Below are positions 7,301 to 13,324 of a stretch of 18,228 nt of DNA, piece by piece. The DNA lies in the NCBI GenBank assembly GCA_964370085.1, contig CAYJHI010000023.1, positions 1 through 18,228 on the forward strand, read 5' to 3'. The DNA is from CARZYU01 sp964370085. Lineage in GTDB: Bacteria > Bacillota_I > Bacilli_A > RF39 > UBA660. How positions within the stretch are numbered: position 1 is the first letter of the stretch; every line of letters starts with the position of its first letter. The notes under the pieces were generated by a model that saw only the letters and a list, made by a program, of their open reading frames with translations, made no database searches and was not told the origin of the DNA. Made by a program: the position numbers and the translations under genes.

Positions 7301-8695
7301 TTCTGTTATTTTAGATGGTAATGGTCTACCTGGATTAATTAGTTCATCAAAACGATCTATTATTTCACCATTATGTATTTTAACTGCTCCTGCTTCGATA
7401 ATAGAGTCTGTTCCACCAGCATTAAATCCAGTTGTTTCAAAGTCAAATACAACGTAAGTTTGTTCTAATAAAATATCATCTGTCTTTCTTAAGACAATAT
7501 CAACTGTATCATCTACTAATGTCAGTTCAACTCCATATATTGCTTTAAAAGGAGTTTCCCCTTCTTTCAGTCCTTTATTATGCCACTTAACAGTATTATA
7601 GACATGAGGAAAGGCTTGTATTCCATTATGATCTGTTATCGCAATAGCTTTATGTCCCCACTTAATCGCTCTTTTTAAAAGATCACTATCATCCATTATT
7701 CCATCCATTTGACTCATCTTAGTGTGGGTATGTAGTTCTAATCTTTTCTCATCACTATCATCAAAGCGAACACTATTAACTTTATCTAGTTTTAAAATAT
7801 CTCTAGCATTAAGAACTAATTCTTTCGCAAATGTATCATTTTTAGTATATCCTCTTATTCTAAACCAATTACCGGGCTTTAATTCTTTCTTTAGACGACC
7901 ATACTCTTCATCATCTCTAACAAATACTTTGCAATACATACTATCACTATAATCTGTTATTTTTAGTGTTATGATTTTAAAATCTGTTTTGCTAGACTCG
8001 AAGTAATCACTTCCAAAAACATATACATCTAAGATAATATTGTTGTCCTCACCTACTACATTGGTAATTGTAGTAGGATCTTGATTGATATTTCTTCCTA
8101 GGACAACATTAGGGTTATCAGACGTTTTTGTCTTACGTTCTGGTTTTTCTTTAATTTCTTCTTTAGGCTTTTCAACTATAATAGGTTCAGCATTTTTCTC
8201 TTCATGAATCTCTTTTTGTACTTCTTCTCTTTTCTCTTCATTTATAAATACTTCTATATCATTTTTATATCCTAGAGGAAAAAGAAATTGTTCTAGTTTT
8301 TCTAAGCAGTTACTAAACTGTAATTTTTCTGCTTGGTTTGATACTTCTATTTTAATATCATTGTTTTCTATTATTAAATGATCTTTAAAATATTCTAGTG
8401 AGGGATAGTTAGTATCAATAAAACTATTAAAATATTCTTTCAATCTATCATCATTATAATTAGTTACTTCAAATAAAATGTTAGTACTTTCAATATCTTT
8501 AAAAGCATGGTTTTTAACCTCGTTTATTTGTTCTAATAATTCGACAGGTAAATAATCTTCGATAGTAATAAAAAAAGTAAGAGTACTATTTTTAGTCGAT
8601 GCTACTATACGATTTATTTTAGCATCTTTAAAATAAGAAAAGTATCTCTCTTCTATTTTTAATCTTTCTACTAGTACTTTTACTTTTTCTTCCAT
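4337..8695 (-). CDS. polC: DNA polymerase III alpha subunit, Gram-positive PolC type
   Basis: Replicative DNA polymerase with built-in proofreading, 1452 residues, the normal PolC length. Order of parts: N-terminal domain (1-160), a charged linker rich in Glu and Lys (about 155-195), OB fold (about 218-300), first PHP part with HTHT at 322-325, an inserted DnaQ-like 3'-5' exonuclease (about 412-580; DFETTG 418-423, HNAKFD 499-504, HRADYD 560-565), second PHP part (about 594-740; DAHH 731-734), palm (GSRGS 887-891), a zinc-binding site from Cys914, Cys917, Cys945 and Cys948, and the catalytic pair Asp974 and Asp976 in PDIDLNFSG. The protein ends in QLSLF, a canonical beta-clamp binding motif. 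All catalytic residues checked are present. An AGGGGG ribosome site precedes the ATG. It is the last gene of a unit with two unnamed genes upstream. Confidence 0.98.
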   Translation of the reverse strand: MEEKVKVLVERLKIEERYFSYFKDAKINRIVASTKNSTLTFFITIEDYLPVELLEQINEVKNHAFKDIESTNILFEVTNYNDDRLKEYFNSFIDTNYPSLEYFKDHLIIENNDIKIEVSNQAEKLQFSNCLEKLEQFLFPLGYKNDIEVFINEEKREEVQKEIHEEKNAEPIIVEKPKEEIKEKPERKTKTSDNPNVVLGRNINQDPTTITNVVGEDNNIILDVYVFGSDYFESSKTDFKIITLKITDYSDSMYCKVFVRDDEEYGRLKKELKPGNWFRIRGYTKNDTFAKELVLNARDILKLDKVNSVRFDDSDEKRLELHTHTKMSQMDGIMDDSDLLKRAIKWGHKAIAITDHNGIQAFPHVYNTVKWHNKGLKEGETPFKAIYGVELTLVDDTVDIVLRKTDDILLEQTYVVFDFETTGFNAGGTDSIIEAGAVKIHNGEIIDRFDELINPGRPLPSKITEITHITDAMLVDKDNEENAMRRFIDWIGDLPMVAHNAKFDVSFMEMAYKKYNFGEFKNTVIDTLELSRTLDNNFARHSLSALVKRYEIPFDEDAHHRADYDSEATALIFHKMMKKLETRNIEKISDLDKLVSKDEIHKYGRTYHVNLLVKDKVGLKNLFKIVSYANTKYIYKTPRIPRSELEKLREGIFIGSGCYQSEVFQEGKSKSEEELTNIISFYDYVEVQPPECYKHLLASNDFGSTDELKQHLEKIVRVSKEAGKLVVATSDAHHLDPDDKVYREIIVNQKVPGGGRHPLARYAEIPSNHLHTTKEMYEGFNFLPQELAREIIIENPHKIADQVDILEVIIETNGIPFSPKIENSEQEVNDLVYGKAHSMYGEELPEIVKERIEKELYGIIKGGFDVIYLISQKLVKKSNDDGYLVGSRGSVGSSFVATMMGITEVNPLPAHYLCRKCKYSEFDNQEGTPYGVDYTSGYDLPNKVCPKCGEALGKEGQDMPFATFLGFDADKVPDIDLNFSGDYQWKAHEYTKELFGIDNVYRAGTIGTVAEKTAFGFVKGFFEDKGILNVRTAEVERLALGCTGIKRTTGQHPGGIVVVPGYMDVYDFTPYQFPADDPNSLWRTTHFDYHAIDQDLLKLDILGHDDPTMLRMLQDLSGIDVTTLPFDDEQVLSLLRQPDALGVTEEQILCPTGTLGLPELGTRFVIQMLVDTQPKTFGELVKISGLSHGTDVWAGNASELIKDKVVEFKEVIGCRDDIMVSLMNWGVEAKTSFKIMEFVRKGRPTKEPATWKEFAQILTDNKIPEWYIESCRRIKYMFPKAHACAYVMSALRIAWFKVYKPILYYTAYFSVRISDFDIETMIKGYDAIKEKIIELQAKGYEKTNKEDAILSTLEASLEASARGIKFANIDITKSDSKNFVILDEHTLLPPFRTLDGLGENVAKTIVAERENKPFLSKEELQTRGKVSKTLIEKMELMKILDDMPDSNQLSLF

Positions 8696-8698
8696 AAT

Positions 8699-8735
8699 AG
8701 ACCCCCTGTCTAAAAAAGATTATATTTATATAATC
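8699..8735 (-). promoter_or_regulatory. Hairpin-rich polC leader: weak terminator-like palindrome and stem around the ribosome site
   Basis: Minus strand GATTATAT-AA-ATATAATC (8718-8735) is a perfect 8-base inverted repeat covering the stop codon of the upstream gene, followed at once by six T. Next, TAGAC and GTCTA can pair so that the AGGGGG ribosome site of polC falls in the loop and inner stem (8698-8712). Both stems are short. They could weakly attenuate or gate polC, or be chance in AT-rich DNA. Confidence 0.3.
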
Positions 8736-9571
8736 TCTGCTTCTTCTATCTTTACAATATACTTTTGGTTACGACAACAAAAATCAATAAAACTATATAA
8801 GTCTAGTTGTTTTAAACGTTTTTCAATGACATACTTATCAACATCGAAGGCAATTTTATCACGCATCATAAAACTTAACATATCTTCTTTATCAGCTCCT
8901 AAATACATTAACCAATAAGGATATACTTGTTTTTTCACCTGTTTTAAACTTACTGTTCCATCTAAATAGTAACTTTTATTTTGTAGTAGTGTCGGTATTT
9001 CGTTAAGGGTTGCCATCTCTACAATAGCTTTTACTATATCTTTATTTTTTATATCTTTACTACGGTCTTTCGTTTCCATTTCTACTATTTTATAAATAAG
9101 GTCAACTATAAAACTAGTAGGATTATCATAGTCTTTTTTTCGTCCCCAGATGACAACTTTTCGTTTATTAGTAGGATCATCTACTATAGCCATACGATCT
9201 AGGAGTGGATTAACTACTAAAATTTGATAATTTTTAATATCAATTCGCAATACTTTTTTTATTAAATCTTGAATTTGTTTCTTATTTTTATCCCAAACAC
9301 TAAGCAGGTATTGGCGATATTTTTCTGTATCTTTTCTCAAAATAGTAAATAGTGGATGATTAAATAAAAGATTGTATAAGGTATCGTCATCTGGTATAAA
9401 ATTTTTATTTTCTTTGATTATTATTTGGTTATCATTAGCCATTTTACCATATATTTTTTTATAATTGGTCCATAGTTTTTCTTTTACTTTGTGCATTTCT
9501 TCACTAATAGATGCTTGAAATAAAATTTCCCATGCCAGCATATAATCATTTGTCATAAATTTTATATTCAT
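8726..9571 (-). CDS. Conserved-looking hypothetical protein upstream of polC
   Basis: I do not recognise this 281-residue protein. It is soluble-looking, mixed alpha/beta in feel and rich in Lys, Asp and Ile, with no signal peptide or membrane span. The middle has an IWGRKKD segment, then a helix-like IVDLIYKIVEME and KAIVEMATLNEIPTLL. The C-terminal part is aromatic and orderly, with VYPYWLMYLGADKEDM, MMRDKIAFDVDKY and LYSFIDFCCRNQKYI. I see no nucleotide-binding loop and no HExxH. The frame can also start at a GTG at 9580, but the AAGGGTG site is best placed for the ATG at 9569-9571. A promoter lies just upstream. The polC start is 30 bases after its stop on the same strand, so co-expression with the polymerase is likely. 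The long regular reading frame makes it a real gene; function unknown. Confidence 0.8.
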   Translation of the reverse strand: MNIKFMTNDYMLAWEILFQASISEEMHKVKEKLWTNYKKIYGKMANDNQIIIKENKNFIPDDDTLYNLLFNHPLFTILRKDTEKYRQYLLSVWDKNKKQIQDLIKKVLRIDIKNYQILVVNPLLDRMAIVDDPTNKRKVVIWGRKKDYDNPTSFIVDLIYKIVEMETKDRSKDIKNKDIVKAIVEMATLNEIPTLLQNKSYYLDGTVSLKQVKKQVYPYWLMYLGADKEDMLSFMMRDKIAFDVDKYVIEKRLKQLDLYSFIDFCCRNQKYIVKIEEAEII

Positions 9572-9597
9572 ACTACTCACCCTTACTAACTTTTAAT

Positions 9598-9625
9598 ATC
9601 ATATCATAATCTATTTTAGTTTCAA
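9598..9625 (-). promoter_or_regulatory. Probable promoter for the 8726-9571 gene and polC
   Basis: Minus strand TTGAAA (9620-9625), a 16-base spacer and TATGAT (9598-9603) form a good sigma-A type promoter. The predicted start near 9591 leaves a leader of about 20 bases to the ATG at 9571. It would drive the downstream pair in addition to read-through from the promoter near 10,500. Confidence 0.55.
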
Positions 9626-9632
9626 AGAATTT

Positions 9633-10457
9633 TTAGATAAAATTAAGTAAAAAATAGATAATTCCTCCAAATACTCCTAATAATATAATAAATAAGAAAA
9701 CCTTTACAACTGCTGATACTTTACTTGGTTGCATATCTTCGTCAAATGAAGTATCCATATTAAAGTCCTTATCAGATAAATCCATACTTCTGGTGTAGAA
9801 AGAATTATCCATTTCTTTATGGATTTCTTCTTTTATTGTTTCTGTTGGTATACCACTTAGGGCATCAGTATGCGAAGTGGACATTAGATCACTCATCAAA
9901 TCTTTAGTGTGACTATCATCTAAAAAAGTTTTTTTAGTAATAGTATCGATTAACTCATTAAGTTCACTTTCATCAATTGATTGTTGTTTTAGTAATCTTT
10001 TTCTTTTTTCTTCGCGATATTTTTCAATTTCTCCTAGAGTTTTATTATTTAAAACGTTATAGTCTTCATTACGAAGTTTTCTTTTTTGTTCATTTTCATC
10101 TTGTTGATTACGATTTTTTTTTGCAACATCTAAAATACTATTAATATCATATATTTTATTTTCATTAGAATAATTCGTATTAAAATCATTTAATTCTTGT
10201 TTTGCTTTTGGAATAGGTGCCGGAGCGATAAAATCATATTCTTTCACTCTATGATAGTCTTCTCTTGTCTGTAAATTTTTCTTTTTACTAAGATCAACTG
10301 CTAACATTTCTAAGTTTGTTTCTAAGGAACCGTTATCATATTCAACAAAACTATTTTCACGGTAAAAAGTTTGATACAATTCATCATTTTTATTAGTTCT
10401 TGAAGTTTTTGGCACTTCTTTTTTAGGTTCTTGATATCTTTGCATACGACTATTCAT
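9633..10457 (-). CDS. Hypothetical C-terminal tail-anchored protein, mostly disordered
   Basis: I do not recognise this 274-residue protein. Residues 1 to about 245 are highly charged and polar (Lys, Glu, Asp, Asn, Gln) with little hydrophobic pattern beyond short helix-prone stretches such as KTLGEIEKYREEKRKRLL, so it is probably largely disordered with coiled or helical patches. The only hydrophobic span is at the very end (about 252-273), with a Gly-containing middle and few residues after it. This suggests a single-pass tail-anchored protein with its bulk in the cytoplasm. There is no N-terminal signal. The ATG is preceded by AAGGTG at a normal distance, and an extended -10 promoter lies upstream. 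It is the first gene of the unit leading to polC, with a 61-base gap before the next ATG. A scaffold or envelope-adaptor role is only a guess. Confidence 0.75.
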   Translation of the reverse strand: MNSRMQRYQEPKKEVPKTSRTNKNDELYQTFYRENSFVEYDNGSLETNLEMLAVDLSKKKNLQTREDYHRVKEYDFIAPAPIPKAKQELNDFNTNYSNENKIYDINSILDVAKKNRNQQDENEQKRKLRNEDYNVLNNKTLGEIEKYREEKRKRLLKQQSIDESELNELIDTITKKTFLDDSHTKDLMSDLMSTSHTDALSGIPTETIKEEIHKEMDNSFYTRSMDLSDKDFNMDTSFDEDMQPSKVSAVVKVFLFIILLGVFGGIIYFLLNFI

Positions 10458-10480
10458 TTATAACACCTTCTATCATTTTA

Positions 10481-10509
10481 ATAATATCATAAATTTCAAG
10501 ATTTGAAAA
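10481..10509 (-). promoter_or_regulatory. Promoter of the polC-containing unit (extended -10)
   Basis: Minus strand TTTTCA (10504-10509), a 17-base spacer and TGATATTAT (10481-10489, with TATTAT at 10481-10486) form an extended -10 promoter. The predicted start near 10474 gives a leader of about 17 bases with AAGGTG. It diverges from the ferredoxin promoter in the same 106-base gap. Confidence 0.5.
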
Positions 10510-10518
10510 TATTTATTC

Positions 10519-10546
10519 TTTACTTTTTTACTATTTAGATTATAAT
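10519..10546 (+). promoter_or_regulatory. Promoter of the ferredoxin gene
   Basis: TTTACT (10519-10524), a 16-base spacer and TATAAT (10541-10546). The expected start near 10553 would fall inside the strong AAGGAGG ribosome site (10551-10557), so the real start must be slightly earlier or the leader is extremely short. Confidence 0.5.
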
Positions 10547-10563
10547 TAAGAAGGAGGTATTAT

Positions 10564-10752
10564 ATGAAAATTAAAGTTAATGAAGCTGCTTGTATCGGTT
10601 GTGGTGCATGTGAAGCTATCGCTTCAGATTATTTTGTTTTAAATGATGAGAGAATCGTTGAAGCTAAAAAAGTTGAAGTTGCGAGTGATGACGAGAACGT
10701 TGTTGTTGAAGCTTGTGGTTCTTGCCCTACTTCAGCTATTGAAGCAAACTAA
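10564..10752 (+). CDS. fer: Single-cluster 4Fe-4S ferredoxin
   Basis: Small acidic electron carrier of 62 residues. Cluster ligands are Cys10, Cys13 and Cys16 in ACIGCGAC and a distant Cys54 in CGSCP, the one-cluster pattern of Bacillus and Thermotoga type ferredoxins. The second CxxCxxC set of clostridial two-cluster ferredoxins is absent. An additional Cys51 precedes the fourth ligand; it could pair in a disulfide or be incidental. The ATG follows a near-perfect AAGGAGG site and a TATAAT box, suggesting strong expression. It is the only plus-strand gene here and ends in a terminator shared with rluB. Its redox partners are not in this window. Confidence 0.95.
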   Translation: MKIKVNEAACIGCGACEAIASDYFVLNDERIVEAKKVEVASDDENVVVEACGSCPTSAIEAN

Positions 10753-10777
10753 AAAGAGACTTAGTCTCTTTTATTTT
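10752..10777. terminator. Bidirectional intrinsic terminator shared by ferredoxin and rluB
   Basis: AAAAGAGAC (10752-10760) pairs perfectly with GTCTCTTTT (10764-10772) around a TTA loop. T runs follow on both strands. The loop TTA is the TAA stop of rluB on the minus strand, and the ferredoxin TAA ends on the first base of the stem, so one small hairpin ends both genes. Confidence 0.85.
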
Positions 10778-11486
10778 TGGCAGAATTGTATAATTTGCTT
10801 ACTTCTTTTGGATTTAAGACTCTAAATTCTCCTGAATTTAATCCTGTTAAATCTAAGAAATCAACTCTTTCTCTTTTAAGTTTTAATACTTGGAATCCTA
10901 CTGCTTCAAACATTTTCTTAACTTGGTGGTTTTTGCCTTCATGAATAGTTATTTCTACAATAGATGAGTTGGTTTTATAATCAGCTTTTTTTAATTTAAC
11001 ACGAGATGCTTTTACTCTCATACCATCTATATTAACTCCGTTTTTTAGTTGATTTATTCCTTCCCCTTTAATAACACCTTCTAGTTTAGCAACATATACT
11101 TTATCTATTTCATTAGATGGATGCATTAATAAATTAGAAAGATCTCCATCATTGGTTAGAATAAGCAATCCTGTCGTATCATAATCTAATCTTCCAACTG
11201 GATAGATTCTTTTATCTGTTGGTATTAAATCAATAACAGTTTTACGTTCAAATTCATCTTTTACTGTTGTAACAACACCTTTTGGTTTATTAAGAAGAAA
11301 ATATACTTTATCTTCTTTTTTTAGTATTTCTCCATTAACCATAATTTCATCACTATATTCAGCTTTGAAACCTAGTTCTGTTATTACTTCACCATTTACT
11401 ATTACTTTTCCATCTTTAATAAGTTCTTCTGCTTTACGACGTGAACATACTCCACTGTTAGCAATTATCTTTTGTAATCTTTCCAT
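10761..11486 (-). CDS. rluB: 23S rRNA pseudouridine synthase, RsuA/RluB/RluE/RluF family
   Basis: Cytoplasmic enzyme that converts uridine to pseudouridine in rRNA. The N-terminal S4 RNA-binding domain covers about 1-60 (RLQKIIANSGVCSRRKAEEL). The catalytic domain follows, with KPKGVVTT near 68-74 and the active-site motif GRLDYDTTG at 98-106, where Asp101 is the nucleophile. VYVAKLEG and HQVKKM segments complete the family pattern. Length 241 fits RluB of Bacillota, which modifies the peptidyl-transferase region of 23S rRNA; RluB rather than its sister enzymes is the likeliest choice for a Bacillota genome but is inferred. A GAGGTG site (11491-11496) and an extended -10 support the start. 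It is a single-gene unit. Confidence 0.92.
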   Translation of the reverse strand: MERLQKIIANSGVCSRRKAEELIKDGKVIVNGEVITELGFKAEYSDEIMVNGEILKKEDKVYFLLNKPKGVVTTVKDEFERKTVIDLIPTDKRIYPVGRLDYDTTGLLILTNDGDLSNLLMHPSNEIDKVYVAKLEGVIKGEGINQLKNGVNIDGMRVKASRVKLKKADYKTNSSIVEITIHEGKNHQVKKMFEAVGFQVLKLKRERVDFLDLTGLNSGEFRVLNPKEVSKLYNSAKNKRD

Positions 11487-11508
11487 AAGGCACCTCTTTT
11501 TCTAGTAC

Positions 11509-11517
11509 ATTATATCA
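11509..11517 (-). promoter_or_regulatory. Extended -10 promoter of rluB
   Basis: Minus strand TGATATAAT (11509-11517) is a perfect extended -10; no good -35 is visible. The predicted start near 11502 leaves a leader of about 16 bases. The spacer overlaps the T-tract of the terminator for the preceding gene. Confidence 0.55.
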
Positions 11518-11564
11518 AAAAAACAAAGAAAAAGATAGTGTTTTATTTGCTACCTTTGTTCTTT
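11517..11564 (-). terminator. Possible terminator of the tandem paralogue pair
   Basis: Minus strand AAAGAACAAAG (11554-11564) can pair with CTTTGTTTTTT (11518-11528), one G-U pair included, followed by a further T. The loop of about 25 bases is long for an intrinsic terminator, so this is a tentative call. It is the only candidate between the TAG at 11580 and the rluB promoter. Confidence 0.35.
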
Positions 11565-11579
11565 CTGTATGTTTTACCT

Positions 11580-13313
11580 CTACTTTAAACAGTGTACTTT
11601 ACCTTTTGTTCGTTTGAAATTTCCATAACCTATATTAACATTAGTGGACATATCTACTTTTGTCGATGGATTTATTTTTTCAAAACAATATGGTCCCACA
11701 TCTTTAGCTGCTGCTATATTTATACTTGTCAATGTGTTATTTTTATTCATAAAACGATGTCCAATACTTTCTGCCTTTGATATATCTAACTTTCTCATTT
11801 TTTCATTGTTTTCTAATACATTTTCTCTTATTACAGTTACATTTGGGGTTTTAAACACCTCAATAGTTTTATTGTTTTGAAGAAACTTAGGTTTCAATTC
11901 TTTGATTGTTGGATTATGATATTCAATAATATTACTGCTTTCGTCTATTACTATTACAATATCTTCTTTTTCTTGGTTTTGAAATCTTATTTCCTTTGAA
12001 TTTTGATTTTTAAGTATTTTTATTTTTTCTACTTCCTCAAAACTTAGAGCGAACGAATCTTTTTTATGGTAATAGAGTGGTAAAATAAAGGTTGCTTTTA
12101 TTGTATTTATCTCTATATCTTTGCAGCTGATTATATTGTTTTTTTCATCTAAAAGAATTGTTGTGATTGCTTCACTATTCCTATTTTTTATTTTAACACT
12201 TTTCTCTAGAATTTTATTGTTAGAGTCTTTTCGATAAGTTACTTTGCTGTTATCTATATTTTCAACGTTGTCTATTGATACTGCATCTCCATTTTGATTG
12301 TAATTTATTTTTATCCATTTACCACTTGGTTGCATAATCGCTATTCTTAAAGTGATAGAAGTATCTTTTTTTCGATTAGAAATTCCAATATTTTTTAGCG
12401 TTCTGTTTACACGAATACTATCTCTGTTATCAAATCGGGCAGTATAATAGCAATATATATCTTTACTTTGTAAATCTACTATATGAGTACCAATTATTAT
12501 ATATTGCTCCTTCGGTAATTTTATTGCATTTCCTTTATATATAATTATATTATCTTTACAATAATACACTTCATCTACTTCTTGATTAAATTTATACATA
12601 CGACTATTCATTGAAGGAAGGTCTATTTCAAATGTGTAGTTCTTCAACTCGAAGTTTCTTGGTGTAACGTCAGTGATATTTAGATTATAATTTTTGTTAA
12701 AACTATAAGTTAAACCTTCTATTATATTTTCAAGATTATTAGAGAATGTGGCATCAGGATTATCGACGGCATGATTATATCTATTTTTTATTGATAAACT
12801 TGTTCTGTAATTTAATTTGCGAAATTGTATACTGATAACAGATGTTCCGTAATCATCTTGTCTATTCGGCTTTTTAAAATTTTTTCTTTTAATTTCAGAA
12901 GCATTTTTCTTAACAGCAAAGAATACCAAGCGACTAGCTGTTCTATTTGATTTGAATGTACACAAAGATTCATTAGGTTCGTAATATTTTTTGAATTGTT
13001 GCACTTCTTCTTCTGTTCTGCAATGGTATAAATCATAGCCTGCTTCTTCCATCAGTTCGAATGGTGTTTTTATTGTTTCAACTAAAGCAGTTTTTTTCCC
13101 TATACCTATTTGAGAATTAACATATGTTATGAATTGTTGTTCCTTATCTTCTTCTTTTATATCTTTTAACAATTCTTTATTTGGGTGAAAACAATTTAAT
13201 AGTAGTGCTGATAGTACTCCTTCTTTTTCTAAAATGGTTGAAAAATTATCACGACAAAAGTTACTCATTTCTTCACCGAATTTAGCTTTTATTAGTTTTA
13301 AATCTTTTTGCAT
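11580..13313 (-). CDS. Unknown protein with LRR_5-like C-terminal repeats, tandem copy A
   Basis: 577 residues, function unknown. No signal peptide or membrane span, so probably cytoplasmic. Three regions: a conserved N-terminal part (1-205) with PFELMEEAGYDLYHC near 84-98, FFAVKKN, QDDYGTSVISIQF near 152-164, SIKNRYNH and the ATFSNNLENIIEGLTYSFNK block; a variable beta-rich middle (about 205-465); and a C-terminal array (468-577) of roughly 22-residue units. Unit starts include PNVTVI, KAESIG, AKDVG and NVNIG, resembling BspA-type LRR_5 repeats. The last unit is degenerate and ends in a basic tail. Its AAGGAG ribosome site overlaps the TAA stop of copy B, 9 bases upstream, so the two are probably co-translated. 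The first ~35 codons are identical in DNA to copy B. A binding or recognition role is suggested by the repeats but unproven. Confidence 0.8.
   Translation of the reverse strand: MQKDLKLIKAKFGEEMSNFCRDNFSTILEKEGVLSALLLNCFHPNKELLKDIKEEDKEQQFITYVNSQIGIGKKTALVETIKTPFELMEEAGYDLYHCRTEEEVQQFKKYYEPNESLCTFKSNRTASRLVFFAVKKNASEIKRKNFKKPNRQDDYGTSVISIQFRKLNYRTSLSIKNRYNHAVDNPDATFSNNLENIIEGLTYSFNKNYNLNITDVTPRNFELKNYTFEIDLPSMNSRMYKFNQEVDEVYYCKDNIIIYKGNAIKLPKEQYIIIGTHIVDLQSKDIYCYYTARFDNRDSIRVNRTLKNIGISNRKKDTSITLRIAIMQPSGKWIKINYNQNGDAVSIDNVENIDNSKVTYRKDSNNKILEKSVKIKNRNSEAITTILLDEKNNIISCKDIEINTIKATFILPLYYHKKDSFALSFEEVEKIKILKNQNSKEIRFQNQEKEDIVIVIDESSNIIEYHNPTIKELKPKFLQNNKTIEVFKTPNVTVIRENVLENNEKMRKLDISKAESIGHRFMNKNNTLTSINIAAAKDVGPYCFEKINPSTKVDMSTNVNIGYGNFKRTKGKVHCLK
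12697..12743 (-). repeat. 47-base exact direct repeat, unit A (partner 14455-14501)
   Basis: Identical to 14455-14501, offset exactly 1758 bases. It encodes the conserved SNNLENIIEGLTYSFNK part of the tandem paralogues and is flanked by diverged sequence, suggesting strong constraint or patchy gene conversion. Confidence 0.9.
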
Positions 13314-13324
13314 GAGAACTCCTT
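13209..13324 (-). repeat. 116-base exact direct repeat, unit A (partner 14967-15082)
   Basis: Identical base for base to 14967-15082, offset exactly 1758. It covers the ribosome site, the ATG and about 35 codons of each paralogue. Outside it the copies differ, most sharply upstream of the ribosome site. Confidence 0.95.

Noticed and set aside
8726..9571. Zinc metalloprotease identity for the gene before polC
   Set aside because: The helix IVDLIYKIVEME resembles a zincin helix in pattern only; HExxH is absent and no other metal ligands could be placed.
12812..13036. 74-codon minus-strand frame inside paralogue A
   Set aside because: Out-of-frame shadow of the conserved N-terminal block, with no ribosome site.
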